The position numbers and the translations under genes are program-made. Positions 51,201 through 60,225 of a stretch of 64,000 bases of DNA are shown piece by piece. The notes beneath the pieces are model-generated. The model had not been told where the DNA came from. It saw nothing but the letters and a program-made list of their open reading frames with translations, and did not search any database. This DNA comes from Epithemia pelagica (Eukaryota; Bacillariophyta; Bacillariophyceae; Surirellales; Surirellaceae), in the NCBI GenBank assembly GCA_946965045.2, contig OX337229.1, positions 5,704,001 to 5,768,000 of the forward strand, given 5' to 3'. The first letter of the stretch is position 1, and every line of letters begins with the position of its first letter.

Positions 51201-52970
51201 GTCGCTTCCGCCGAGTGAGACTTGATGGTATACAAAGATGGCACGGGAAGCATGATCGAAAAAGAGAGTTCCACCACAAAAACGATGTTCGGCGCGCTCA
51301 CGTCCTTTGGTGTGATACAAACGTCCACGAACAGAGGACTCGTAGTGGTCGATGGACACCAAATCTCCAGGTTCCAATTTCGAAGGGTCATGAGGGATGT
51401 GCCCGGCATCAGAACGTGGTCGCTTGACGGTAGACTTGGTGGGACGACGTTTGGCTTTACCCAACAAACAGGCTCGACATTTTGGAAGTGGACAAGTAAG
51501 ACAACCAGTGCCTTTCGGTTTGAGACAAGAGTCGGGGCTGGTCTCATGACAGTGGTAGAGGTTTTGGATCTGGCGCATGTTCAAGTGTCCTAATCGTTGG
51601 TGATCCAAGAGTAAATGTTTCTGAGCGGTAGTCAAGTTCTCATTGCTTGTTGAGAGAACGTCATCAGGGTCAACAACTTGTTGGTTCAAGGCATCAGCGA
51701 GAGTAGTTCGAGGCGTGTCATGAGGCTTGGTACAAAGAGGACAACGGCACCAGTTGGTAGTGCTGCAACGACATTGTGGGTCATTGGCATGACTATGGAC
51801 CTTTGTTGAGACGTGAACATTTTTGGCTTTAACCAAAGGGAGGTTTACGTTGTGGTCGATTGGAACGGTTAGTCGCCCACCAATGGCGTCAGTTTTGATA
51901 CTGGCATAAACATCATGATTGCTCTCGAAACTTGGGAATCGTCGATCCAAGTTAAGGTAATCGGCACAAACTTGTGGGGAACAGAGCCGACTTCCAGCGG
52001 CTTTGCAAAGATTGGCAGGGAATGTCCAGCGAATGAGGTCTCCATTTTCGCTGATTGCATCGTACGCTACAATTCCAGCACCAATGATGGGAAACTTGTT
52101 TTCGTTAGCCGCAGTGGACATCGAACCAAAATTGCCGTAAGTTATTTCAACGAAGTCGTCAGAGGACATCGTGAGTCCGTGAGATGCTCCAGTATCTAAG
52201 ATGATGTTCAAAAGAGGGTCTGCTGATGAACAAGCTTGGGGGTCTTCAATAAACATTGTCGGGTCAAGACGGATGTTGAAAAGTTTCGAATTTGTTGTCG
52301 GAGTCAAGCGGTGTGAACGAATCAGATTACTGAAATCATCTCCGAGTTCTTCGAGAGTCAGATCATCAGGGTGAGGAGCAAGGTCGATGTCAGGTCGGGT
52401 TGAAAAAGGTGCTAAGTCAAACAGAGTCTCGCTGCAGAAGGCGCTAAAATGTGGGCCGTATCCAGTCAAGTGAAGATAACGTGGCCGTGGTACAAAAGGT
52501 GTTTCCTCATCATCAAAACCAAGGGTGTCAAGAACTGATTTCCAATCAAAAGTCTTCAAGGAAGGAGTCAACATCAGTTCAAAAAGGTACGTAGAGACAG
52601 TATCGTCGTCAAGGCCATCAATGTAAGAGTTCCAAATCTTGAGGTGTCGTTTTGATAAACGATATTTGCGTCGCATCTCGCCCCGTACCCGAAAGGAAGG
52701 AGTGAACGACTGTAAAGAAAAAGGGTATGTACTGGAAGCAAATCGAACGGAGCCAGTGTGGATGCTGGTCAAAGATGCGGAAGAAAGGTTAACAACGCGG
52801 TCAAGGAGCATTAAACGACAATCAAACCCACTTGGAGGGAAGGCGTGCGGTAGTAAGATGTCAGAGTCGATACGATCCAAGTGACGCTGAAGGGTACCCA
52901 ACGTAGGAAGAGGAACAAGGAAACCAGTAACACCCAACAAGGAAGCGTTGCAACAACTCGAAAGAACAAG
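48246..52970 (-). CDS. pol: Copia Pol polyprotein (PR-IN-RT-RH)
   Basis: About 1,570 codons, open from just after a TAG at 52971-52973, stop TGA at 48246-48248. No ATG lies near the start. Counting from 52940: aspartic protease ILDTGASHG near residue 250; GAG-pre-integrase zinc motif (HQRLGHLNMRQ, then CLTCPLPKCRAC) near 470; integrase core DHY and YHSDNG with HQNGGAERA near 530-640; a proline/glutamate linker with four 11-residue repeats near 880-920; reverse transcriptase with VTYVDDAI near 1233; RNase H CYVDADFAG and ALSTMEAEYIA near 1400-1440. All catalytic residues I looked for are present. How it is expressed relative to gag is unclear (see gap at 52971-53191). Confidence 0.95.
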   Translation of the reverse strand, partial: LVLSSCCNASLLGVTGFLVPLPTLGTLQRHLDRIDSDILLPHAFPPSGFDCRLMLLDRVVNLSSASLTSIHTGSVRFASSTYPFSLQSFTPSFRVRGEMRRKYRLSKRHLKIWNSYIDGLDDDTVSTYLFELMLTPSLKTFDWKSVLDTLGFDDEETPFVPRPRYLHLTGYGPHFSAFCSETLFDLAPFSTRPDIDLAPHPDDLTLEELGDDFSNLIRSHRLTPTTNSKLFNIRLDPTMFIEDPQACSSADPLLNIILDTGASHGLTMSSDDFVEITYGNFGSMSTAANENKFPIIGAGIVAYDAISENGDLIRWTFPANLCKAAGSRLCSPQVCADYLNLDRRFPSFESNHDVYASIKTDAIGGRLTVPIDHNVNLPLVKAKNVHVSTKVHSHANDPQCRCSTTNWCRCPLCTKPHDTPRTTLADALNQQVVDPDDVLSTSNENLTTAQKHLLLDHQRLGHLNMRQIQNLYHCHETSPDSCLKPKGTGCLTCPLPKCRACLLGKAKRRPTKSTVKRPRSDAGHIPHDPSKLEPGDLVSIDHYESSVRGRLYHTKGRERAEHRFCGGTLFFDHASRAIFVYHQVSLGGSDTIRSKFSLETFASQVGRTIRRYHSDNGILTSDAFERSLQADHLEVKPLHTVSGVGAHHQNGGAERAIQTVTSMARTMMIHCHLHWPDGFSPNLWPMALDYAVWIYNHVPREDSTLSPMELFTGVKEHCSQLRRLRVWGCPSYVLDPRLQDGKKVPKWSPRARQGQFLGFSTQHSTTIGLIRNLTTNHISPQFHVVHDELFHTVHSSWEAPLGPIDLPDFFTRDTYLEDHCSDIDGDLPPLDSSWAPPSRSVAANPPIADEGERTPRIDPQPAPASPNPPSTPPRTPRTPSTPMPPVELGEPELEPPVDLGEPELEPPVELGEPELEPPVELGEPELDSGPRRSRRQRAAPRRFPDPERHVTFDLPTSEWSNHHSLRRFNTFSNDMHRFFFTQAINTDPSSFASYANHLNWDHCSNPDHEHPSYFHDRSYQLQSSATHGIIDDWDPRYFASKSFDADNPSYFDVRHMDQEEQEKWFIAMDRELDELEEKGTFTLVPRRAANGKEIVDSMWTLKRKRLPDGTLSRYKARLVVRGDQQKATFDKEDTFAPVIDWPAVRLLLILALQHDLATASIDFKNAFVQSSLPEPIYVNLPHGYGEGHGDKVLQVHKSLYGDCRAPRLWYNYLKARLKELGLTTDGNDPCLFCQDGCIMVTYVDDAIICGKDQETVDRLLAGLTQLQMDFDHLGDLPTYLGVQITRQDDGSMVLTQPHLTKSIIAALGLTDSCPKQTPATRTLGKDTHKPPLNESFNYRSVVGMLLYLGNNTRPDCAFAIHQAARFSNDPRCTHGEALKRIGRYLQGTHDKGLILKPSKDLNLDCYVDADFAGIWGNEDAQDPSSVRSRTGFLISLGGSPVTWSSKLQTEIALSTMEAEYIAASTSMRTLLPLQRQLQKMTKQLHLAQPGTTSITTIWEDNQAALKLATKDPPRMTPRSKHIGVKYHWFRSKLHDGPNGIRMKAIATDAQLGDCFTKPLDVNLFTTSRKKIMGW
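50192..50323. repeat. 33-bp tandem repeat in pol, four units
   Basis: Four near-identical 33-bp units, starting CCAACTCTGGCTCGCCCAA, encode on the minus strand the repeat ELGEPELEPPV between integrase and reverse transcriptase. Units differ by one or two bases (one has GTC for ATT). Confidence 0.95.
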
Positions 52971-53191
52971 CTACAGGTAGAAAAGGGAACCAAGCCAACG
53001 TCGATGTAAAGTTAAAGGGGGAAATCGAAGTAAAACAAACAAAGTAAAACAAACCATCATGGCGGCAAACGAAAGGACGGGCCAAGACCAACAAAGCAAA
53101 CCAAAGCCAGACCAAAACAAGGGACACCACGACAGAATCTCCATGAAATCAAAGCAAGGGGCAGAAGAACACTGGAGGGATGTTCGCCCCA
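52971..53191 (-). other. Gag-pol gap with an intron-like acceptor
   Basis: Between the gag stop (53192) and the pol frame lie 221 nt without a gag- or pol-frame link. The pol frame opens exactly after TTCCCTTTTCTACCTGTAG, which looks like a polypyrimidine tract plus AG acceptor. No clear donor at the end of gag was found. Confidence 0.4.
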
Positions 53192-54595
53192 TTAAAAATC
53201 CCGACGTCGCAAAGATGAAACGGAAGCAATGGTACCGGTTTGAGTAGACGATGAAGGTGGAGAAGTAGAGTCAGCGACGGTAGCATCGGAATCATCAGAA
53301 GTGGTAGTGTTGCTTGCAGCGGCAGGAGTAGAAGGAGTGTTCTGCCGACAAGCTCGGACCTTGGTTGGATCATGGCGAGAAGTGCTATGGTTGCCCCAAC
53401 GGCCCACACCATTGTCGGTACCGTTAGGACACAAAGCACACCACCAAATCTTCTTGTCGCCGTTAAGGGGGTGAGGCCGCCAGTTGGGTTCACCCTCACC
53501 AGGAGGAGTAGTGTCAATGGGAAGACGAGTCCGGCCTCCACCAGATTTACCCCCGTTGTTGGAGGAAGATTTCTTACTGTCGGACAAGTTTTTCTTACTC
53601 GTGAAAGAAGAACTGTCGGAACTACTTGTGGGCAACCATTTGTCGGCCAAGAGGAGATCATTGTACTTGAGAATGACACGTTCACGGAGCGCCACAAAGT
53701 CTTGTAAAATGGCATCATCATTGTTCTCGAGGTTGTCAAGAAATCCAAGTAACTTCGGAACGGTGCAAGTTTGAAGCTGAATGAAGAAGATATTAGCAAC
53801 ATCCTTGGGAACGTGTCCACTGACATTCAAACGCATGATAGCGTTGTTGAAAGTCGCACAGAAGTTAGGGATGTTTTCTCCAGGGTAATCAGTGACCTTG
53901 TGGGACTCCAAGCGACGGACGATATTGCGAGCAGCTTCATGAGTCGTGGACATCATTTGGTTCAAAATCATGTGAAGAATGAGAGGTCCGCCTTGTTCGT
54001 TTTGGGGAATCGAGATCAACCGATGCTCGATGTCAGAGCAAAGGGTGGATTCACACAATCCCAGAAGTAACTCTTGGCTCCATGAAAGATTCTGGGGATG
54101 GATCTTCTCGCTAGTATTTTCAGCATAGACTTGATTACTTAGGCGAACTTGTCCCTCACTGATCGTACAAGCACTGCTCAACAAATCCACGGTAGGCTTT
54201 GTCTCATCCAGGTCACCAGAGGCCGGATCGATGGGAAGAACTTGGAACACGGACTGCATACAGTAGCTTGTCAAACGGCCCTTGAGGTTGAAGAGCTGCA
54301 TCATGACTTTGTTGTTGTGGCCAAAGAAGTTGGTGTCATTGGTGATACGAATGCTGGCGGTTTCCAGAGTAAAGGCAGGAGACAAAGGAGATACAGCTTC
54401 ATTGCGGAACTCAAAGAGATTCTTGCCTCCCAAAGATTCACGGTACTTGGGGGTAACGGTATCGGCAAAAGCTCCAAGTTCAAAGTCGCGACTTTTCTTT
54501 GCCGTGAAAGTGATACCATTCACGGTGGCCGTATCACCACTCAGAGTCGGAGCAGCGGCTTTGGTCGGCGTCGAGAACGGAGTGTTGATCTTCAT
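53192..54595 (-). CDS. gag: Copia Gag protein
   Basis: 467 residues from ATG 54595 (MKINTPFSTPTK) to TAA. The frame stays open into the 5' LTR but no better ATG fits. A helical capsid-like region fills the middle. Near the C-terminus, after an SSS/KK-rich linker, WWCALCPNGTDNG followed by WGNHSTSRHD gives C-x2-C-x13-H-x4-H instead of the usual CCHC knuckle. It packages element RNA. Confidence 0.85.
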   Translation of the reverse strand: MKINTPFSTPTKAAAPTLSGDTATVNGITFTAKKSRDFELGAFADTVTPKYRESLGGKNLFEFRNEAVSPLSPAFTLETASIRITNDTNFFGHNNKVMMQLFNLKGRLTSYCMQSVFQVLPIDPASGDLDETKPTVDLLSSACTISEGQVRLSNQVYAENTSEKIHPQNLSWSQELLLGLCESTLCSDIEHRLISIPQNEQGGPLILHMILNQMMSTTHEAARNIVRRLESHKVTDYPGENIPNFCATFNNAIMRLNVSGHVPKDVANIFFIQLQTCTVPKLLGFLDNLENNDDAILQDFVALRERVILKYNDLLLADKWLPTSSSDSSSFTSKKNLSDSKKSSSNNGGKSGGGRTRLPIDTTPPGEGEPNWRPHPLNGDKKIWWCALCPNGTDNGVGRWGNHSTSRHDPTKVRACRQNTPSTPAAASNTTTSDDSDATVADSTSPPSSSTQTGTIASVSSLRRRDF

Positions 54596-54910
54596 GGTGG
54601 TAAGCAAAGGGACTTGGTAAGGCTTCAGAGAGTCTTTGGGTTCAGAGCAACGTTGTGCTTTTACAATGAGTGAAAGAAGGTGAGGACTAATTTGTGAAGC
54701 GGTCGTGAAAAATTGGGAGTCAATTGAATTCGAAGGTAGCGGTTCGGAATTTGATACACAGTTCACGTTGAAAGGTAGCGGTTTGAATTGGTTGGGAGTC
54801 AAGGGCTGTGTTATCTTGAGTCTCACCACGATTCGAGGGTTAAATGTTGTTTTAAAACCAACCATGTTCCAAAGTGAGTATGTCAAAAAGAGTGAGAATA
54901 CCCAGCGGTA

Positions 54911-54928
54911 GCGTTTGGGCTCATAACC
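54911..54928 (-). promoter_or_regulatory. Primer-binding site, half-tRNA-iMet type
   Basis: Directly after the 5' LTR the minus strand reads GGTTATGAGCCCAAACGC. Its complement contains GGGCTCATAACC, the anticodon stem-loop of initiator tRNA-Met. Drosophila copia uses the same internal site (a half tRNA as primer) rather than the tRNA 3' end. Confidence 0.75.
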
Positions 54929-55196
54929 TGTCGTTGTGTGAGTGTTAAAGGAGGCGCTCGCTTTGAGGGTGTTGTAGAGGAGTCGAATGGTCGTAACCGC
55001 TTGGGGTTGGCCATTGTGGGACGATTCATTTGGAAGGTTCATAGTCGGTCTATGGAGTGAGGAGTTTGTCTTTTGAGTAAGTTTGAAAATTATGAGACGG
55101 AGTTAGGACTATGTTTTGTGTGGTGAGTGGTAAGGTTGATTCGTGCATGTCTGAGTGAGTAATGGATGGTATCGCCTGGAGGCGTTTGTTGTGACA
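54929..55196 (-). repeat. 5' LTR of the copia element
   Basis: 268 bp, TGTC to GACA. On the minus strand it contains the small palindrome CGCCTCCAGGCG near its start. Confidence 0.95.
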
Positions 55197-55949
55197 ACGT
55201 GTATTGGTGGGCTGCCTCTGGCTTGGCCGTGTGGTTTCTCTTGATTCATACACCTCCGCTCTTGATGCAACGACAGATTTGGAAGTTTCAGGATCCTCTC
55301 TTGATTCTACACTTGATGGGTGCGGGAGGCGTTTATCTCGCGTGCATTCACAATGCCTTGTTGACTCCTTCGACCTTTGAGGGACGCTCCAAGTCGTGGC
55401 ATGTCAACGTGGGTCGCCTGGGATTACTGTTGGGCACGGTGGGAGCTCTTTCGGGTGCCGTCTTGACGTGGACAGTGGACACGATTGGATCAGGTCGAGT
55501 TGGGCTTTGCCATTGGCATTAGTATTGGCGGAGTCTTTCAACTGCTGGCGCAATGGAGAGGGTATCATTTTATTCGAAACTACCAAAGGGTTGTGGACGA
55601 ATTGCAAAAACTCGAATATACGACCCTGACGTCCCCGCAAGAGAGTCCTACACAACAACAACACGTCAAAGACCTTCAGGACCAGAAGCGCTTGTATCTC
55701 AAGTATCATATTGGATACATGGTGGGATTGTTTGTAGCTAAATGTGGCATTCCAGCCCTGATGCGACTTGTGTATTCCATGGACAGTGCCCTGCCCTTGA
55801 TTGTGGCCATTGTCGTGGTCAATATCATTTCCTCCTTGTATGCCACATTCTTGATGCGGCGACTGGATCATTCGACAACGGAGGAGGAACCAGACTCGTC
55901 GTCCATCACTGAGACAACGCCCCTTGGCGTGGTCCAAGGACGTCTTTAG
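55197..55949 (+). pseudogene. Membrane-protein gene, 3' fragment after the copia element, with frameshift
   Basis: Continues the gene cut at 47958: VYWWAASGLAVWFLLIHTPPLL, RQIWKFQDPLLILHLMG, GRLGLLLGTVGALSGAVL. Near 55490 the frame changes: WTVDTIG is followed, in another frame, by DQVELGFAIGISIGGVFQLL, then YHIGYMVGLFVAKCGIPALM and LPLIVAIVVVNIISSLYATF, to TAG 55947-55949. About five hydrophobic segments; family not recognised. The parent gene encoded a small (about 280-residue) multi-pass membrane protein. With an inserted transposon and a frameshift this copy is dead. Confidence 0.75.
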
Positions 55950-56431
55950 CATGACACAAAATGAGAGATGCACCAACGATCTAGCTCTGGCGTTGGGTTT
56001 CTCTCCACATGCGGCTCGTTCCAGAATGCACGGGATGCATGCACGCCGCGATATACTCCCTGATTGAGTATTCTACGGTGCTGGGTGGCATTCCTTATCA
56101 AGAATACCAGAGGAGGCGTGTTTCTTTTGTTGACATCAGCTGTACATCTTCGTTGCATTGGACCGGAACAAGTCTCCAATACAAAGAGATGAAAGTCGTT
56201 TGCACTGTGGCAACAAGCAGATTGGACAAGAAAATACGCGTATCTGTATAGGCCGGCTACGGAAAGTATCATTTAGTGTTCGACTGAGTTCAGTACTCCT
56301 ACTCCCAACAGAATCTGAAGCTGTCGGATATGCATAGTAGAGGGGTTAGTTGAAACAAGCTTTTTGAGAAATCGAATCCTGTCATTCCTCTTTTCTTTCT
56401 TTGAAAAGGGGACCATCATAGTTTTCTTGCC
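55950..56431. other. Gap before the PsuG-fragment
   Basis: No gene seen. TACTCCTA at 56294. Confidence 0.45.
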
Positions 56432-56590
56432 GCATTCCAAGTTCCTTCAACCTGTCGACCATGTCGAGACGATTGCTCGAATCTCTTTGACGTTACAAGA
56501 CTTGCAGCAATCATCCATCATTTCCTCCTCGTCGCTTCATCCTTCACAACGACATCAACACGGATCTTCTTGTGATTCGCATTCGAGTTA
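56432..56590 (+). pseudogene. Truncated fragment of the pseudouridine glycosidase/kinase gene
   Basis: VDHVETIARISLTLQDLQQS and the following SIISSSSLHPSQ match the stretch VDHVDTIARAFLISQDLQQQ and SISSSSFNAQPQ in the intact gene downstream (around 57826-57930). No other part of the gene is present here. It is a local partial duplication. Confidence 0.7.
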
Positions 56591-56931
56591 GAGGGACCAG
56601 TACTCCTCTAGCTCTAGGGGTAATACTCTTCCCTCTAGCTAGCTAGAGTAGCGAGTCTCTTGGCACTTGGTAGGTACTCCTAGTCCATGAAAATACTCCT
56701 CCAGATTCTAGCGGGGTATGATATCAGGAAACTACAAGAGGTAAACCCTCAGAACATGCCGCGATAGGGAGTGACAAACTCTCTACGCCTCAGCGGTGAT
56801 ATTTCTGAGGTAGTAATTTTCTTTAGATCAAATGCTCAAAGCCATCCCTCGAAAAGTGCTAAGGCGTATCAGCGATCTTTTCCCTCAGTCGCTTTTGGTT
56901 TTCGTTGAAAAAGATTTCAAGAGAAAGAACC
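56591..56931. other. Leader of the PsuG/PfkB gene
   Basis: 341 bp with TACTCCTA (56675) and a CTAGCTAGCTAG run near 56636. No gene. Confidence 0.45.
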
Positions 56932-59550
56932 ATGGCAAGGACCGTCACAGCCGTCACAAGATGGGCCACTCGGTGGAGAAGTCGTTGGTCGACCATACAA
57001 CACCACCACTATGGCGTTTCATCTGGCACGGTGGTGAAACAATCGGATGGGACGATTCATTGGCCATCGATTCATTCTATTCGAACTCCTGTTTTCCCGG
57101 CATTACACGGTCGATTCTTGTCGTCGTCATCTTCCAACTGGTTGTCCTCTTCCTCTTCTTCTTCCTTGCTGCGTATCTTACCCCGTGTCCAACAAGCCTT
57201 GGAGGAGGGTCATCCGGTGGTGGCATTGGAATCTACCTTGATTGCCCATGGCATGCCCTACCCCACCAATCTTCACTTGTATCGTCGTGTGGCGAACCAA
57301 ATGAGGAGCATGGGTGTCGAACCAGCTACCATTGCCTTGTGCAATGGCACATGTCGCATCGGATTGACCGTCGAGGAATTGGACGAATTGGCACAATCGG
57401 CGGCATCCGACTCGAATCCAAAGAAGGTGCCCAAATGTACCACTCGTGATTTACCACTTGTCTTGGCACAGCAACAACAACAGCAAGACGACAACAACAA
57501 GAATCCCCCAACGACGAATCAATGGGGTGCCACAACAGTGGCGTCGACCATGGTGATTGCTCATGCGGCTGGCATTGCCACCTTTGTCACGGGTGGCATT
57601 GGGGGTGTTCATCGAGAGGGAGAAACTTCCATGGATGTCTCGGCCGATTTGTTGGAATTGTCACGAACACCCGTCATGGTCGTTTCGGCTGGCATTAAAT
57701 CCATTTTGGATATTGAAAGAACCCTCCAAGTCTTGGAAACCTACAGTGTGCCGACTGTTTCCTATCAAACAGATGAATTTCCCGCCTTTTTTTCGCCCCA
57801 TTCCAACGTTGCTTCTCCCTGTCGGGTCGACCATGTCGATACGATTGCTCGAGCCTTTTTGATATCGCAAGACTTGCAGCAGCAGCAGCATCAATCGTCC
57901 ATATCCTCCTCCTCGTTCAATGCACAACCACAACAACCCTATCCCCGTCCGGGCATGTTGGTAGCGGTTCCCAATGACGAACCGGCCGGGGCCGCAGTCG
58001 AAGCAGCGATTCAACAAGCCTTGGAGGTTGTACGCGAACAACAAATTACGGGCCCCAAAGTGACACCCTTTGTCTTGCAATATGTGGCGGAACAAACACA
58101 GGGTGCCTCCTTGGAAAGCAATCAACGATTGGTCGAACGCAATGCCATGGTGGGTGCCGAACTCGCTCTCGCCCTCGTCAAACTACAACAAAAACAACGA
58201 CAGTCTCCCAGCGCTGTACAAGGAGGAGGAGGAGAAGGAACACCACCTGTCATACCTATTCCTCCTCGTACTGATGCTGTGCCTGATAAAGACAAAAGTG
58301 ACTCTTCTTCTCAGAATCCTACTCGACCAGCGACAACACGTTCCGAACCAACTCCTCCTCCCCGCATTGTGGTGGTGGGAGGTATCATTTTGGATCGTGT
58401 GGCACAGCCCACCGGACCCTTGCAGTTGCATACCTCCAATCCAGCCACGAGCGTCGAATCGCCGGGAGGTGTTGCTCGCAATGTCGCCGAAACCTTGGGA
58501 CGATTGGGATCCTCTCCTTGGTTGTATTCGGCCGTGGGAGGCAAGGATTGTAATACCAGTACGAGTCGTGCGACAACCGACAATCATGACCATGACTCGA
58601 GGAACAACACTATGGACAACCCAGTCATTTCGTACTTGACGCAAGAGTGTGGGGTTCATGCGACCCTGGGAGAGACAATTGCCATGGTTCCAGGAGTATC
58701 CACACCCAGTTATTGGGCCATTCTGAACGAAACGGGTGATTTGCATGTCGCGGTTTGTACCAATGCGGACCAAGTGTTTGCTCAGATTGCCCTCCCTCCT
58801 CCCTCGGTCATGCAGCAAGCCGAGTATCTGGTGGCCGATGCCAATGTCGTGTCGTCGGGGCAGTTGGCACAAATTACCGCGCAAATTCCACACGTGCAAC
58901 TTGTCTTGGAACCCACCAGTGTGGCCAAGGCGGCCGAATGGGCATTGTCCAGCGCGTTACTGTCGCAGTGTTCCATGATTTCACCCAATCGTGATGAATT
59001 GATTGCCTTGGTGGAGAGTCTCGAGGAACGGAGTGATGAGGACTACGACAATGACCATCTCATTCCCAGACACAAGGACATGGACATTGATGACGACAAA
59101 GAATATCTACTCAAGTTGTGTCATCGTTTGTTGAACCGCATGAATACCCAAAAGGGGGACGGAGCTCATGTCTTTGTGACACTTGGTGCCAAGGGTGTCT
59201 TGCATGTCTGGCGCCCAAAAACTTCCAGCAGCAGCAGCACTTCTGGGACAAAAATCTCGAAGTATTCCTCGTATGCCATCGAGGAATCCTGGATCGTGCC
59301 ATCTTCAAAGGACAAGGACGACAACGAAAAGGAAGTGTTGGTCAATACAACAGGAGCGGGCGATACCTTTTTGGGAGCCTTGTTGCATGCACGATTGCAA
59401 GGATGCGAAATGGACGACGCCATTCTATATGGAATGCAAGCGGCCTGGTACAGTCTCACGTGTGTGGATCGAGCCATTTCTCCCCAATTGTCCCCACAGG
59501 TACCAGCCTTGCCAGCATCCATGTCGCCAAACTCGGAAACGACAGACTGA
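56932..59550 (+). CDS. Pseudouridine-5'-phosphate glycosidase fused to PfkB-type (pseudouridine) kinase
   Basis: 872 residues from ATG 56932 (context ACCATGGCA) to TGA. The Arg/Trp-rich N-terminus (ARTVTAVTRWATRWRSRW) suggests mitochondrial import. PsuG/IndA domain, about residues 75-420: ALESTLIAHGMPYPTN, then GGIGGVHREGE, then VSAGIKSILDI, SYQTDEFPAFF. PfkB kinase domain, about 475-850: VVVGGIILDRVA, then SPGGVARNVAETLGRLG, with the catalytic TTGAGDTF near the end. Together they degrade pseudouridine: kinase makes the 5'-phosphate and the glycosidase splits it into uracil and ribose-5-phosphate. The same fusion order is known in other eukaryotes. Low-complexity Gln-rich insert and a polar linker join the domains. 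Confidence 0.9.
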   Translation: MARTVTAVTRWATRWRSRWSTIQHHHYGVSSGTVVKQSDGTIHWPSIHSIRTPVFPALHGRFLSSSSSNWLSSSSSSSLLRILPRVQQALEEGHPVVALESTLIAHGMPYPTNLHLYRRVANQMRSMGVEPATIALCNGTCRIGLTVEELDELAQSAASDSNPKKVPKCTTRDLPLVLAQQQQQQDDNNKNPPTTNQWGATTVASTMVIAHAAGIATFVTGGIGGVHREGETSMDVSADLLELSRTPVMVVSAGIKSILDIERTLQVLETYSVPTVSYQTDEFPAFFSPHSNVASPCRVDHVDTIARAFLISQDLQQQQHQSSISSSSFNAQPQQPYPRPGMLVAVPNDEPAGAAVEAAIQQALEVVREQQITGPKVTPFVLQYVAEQTQGASLESNQRLVERNAMVGAELALALVKLQQKQRQSPSAVQGGGGEGTPPVIPIPPRTDAVPDKDKSDSSSQNPTRPATTRSEPTPPPRIVVVGGIILDRVAQPTGPLQLHTSNPATSVESPGGVARNVAETLGRLGSSPWLYSAVGGKDCNTSTSRATTDNHDHDSRNNTMDNPVISYLTQECGVHATLGETIAMVPGVSTPSYWAILNETGDLHVAVCTNADQVFAQIALPPPSVMQQAEYLVADANVVSSGQLAQITAQIPHVQLVLEPTSVAKAAEWALSSALLSQCSMISPNRDELIALVESLEERSDEDYDNDHLIPRHKDMDIDDDKEYLLKLCHRLLNRMNTQKGDGAHVFVTLGAKGVLHVWRPKTSSSSSTSGTKISKYSSYAIEESWIVPSSKDKDDNEKEVLVNTTGAGDTFLGALLHARLQGCEMDDAILYGMQAAWYSLTCVDRAISPQLSPQVPALPASMSPNSETTD

Positions 59551-60225
59551 TGGACCACTGTCGACCCCGGGTGCGATGGAATGGAAGGAGTACAGTCATT
59601 GGTACTCTTGTCTGAGAGTGAATGGCGGCCAGGTCATCCAAGCACTCAACAAAACGAGAATCTTCGAGCTATAGCAGCTACATTAGATTCGACTGGTTGT
59701 TTTGTTCAGGTCGAGACCTGCGAGCACCGTACCTATTTGCTCAAGGAGTCCGTGTTCTGGCTATTGATTTTCATGGAACAGGACGACGGGGACATTTGAG
59801 GCTCAGTCAGGATGAGATACGGTACCCAGCGATAGGTGCGTGGGATGGCCAATCGAGCTTCCTCAGATCTTTCATGATGGACCAACTGAGCAAACGACTT
59901 GGTGTCGTGAAGCATTCTTTACAGAAATATCTTTGCTGTTACGACAGCCTAATTATGTATTTGGCGAAGCCCGACTTCATGACCTCCTTTAACGGAATAC
60001 AAGCTATCATTCACCTTTTCGTTGGAGTCTTTTGTCGTCAATGCTCCGCGATAGGTCAAGTTGCGTGGACATTTATGCAATATAGGAGTACTCCGTATGA
60101 CAAACATATTATGGTTGGCAAAAATGCGATGGTAGCTATGTCGTATCGTGAGTCGCACATAGCGACAAACGCATATCATGACGTCATCTTGTCACTTCTT
60201 TCTCGATCACTTTCTCGAGCCCGTG
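59551..60225. other. Gap between PsuG/PfkB and LYRM4
   Basis: 675 bp. Open frames (59622-60296) lack domains and overlap the LYRM4 start. Nothing supportable. Confidence 0.4.

Larger units (their letters stand above)
47959..55196 (-). mobile_element. Ty1/copia LTR retrotransposon, near-intact, 7.24 kb
   Basis: The element reads on the minus strand: 5' LTR 55196-54929, PBS, gag, pol, 3' LTR 48226-47959. The order protease, integrase, reverse transcriptase, RNase H makes it Ty1/copia (Pseudoviridae type), as in diatom CoDi elements. The gag and pol frames have no internal stops. LTRs are 268 bp with 3 differences (about 1.1%), so insertion is fairly recent. It sits inside a duplicated small membrane-protein gene with a 4-bp ACGT target duplication. 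Confidence 0.97.
47955..55200. other. 4-bp target-site duplication ACGT flanking the copia element
   Basis: ACGT at 47955-47958 and again at 55197-55200. The uninterrupted paralogue has ATGT at the same place (45867-45880 region), so one copy restores the ancestral GCCA-ACGT-GTATTGG. Confidence 0.85.
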
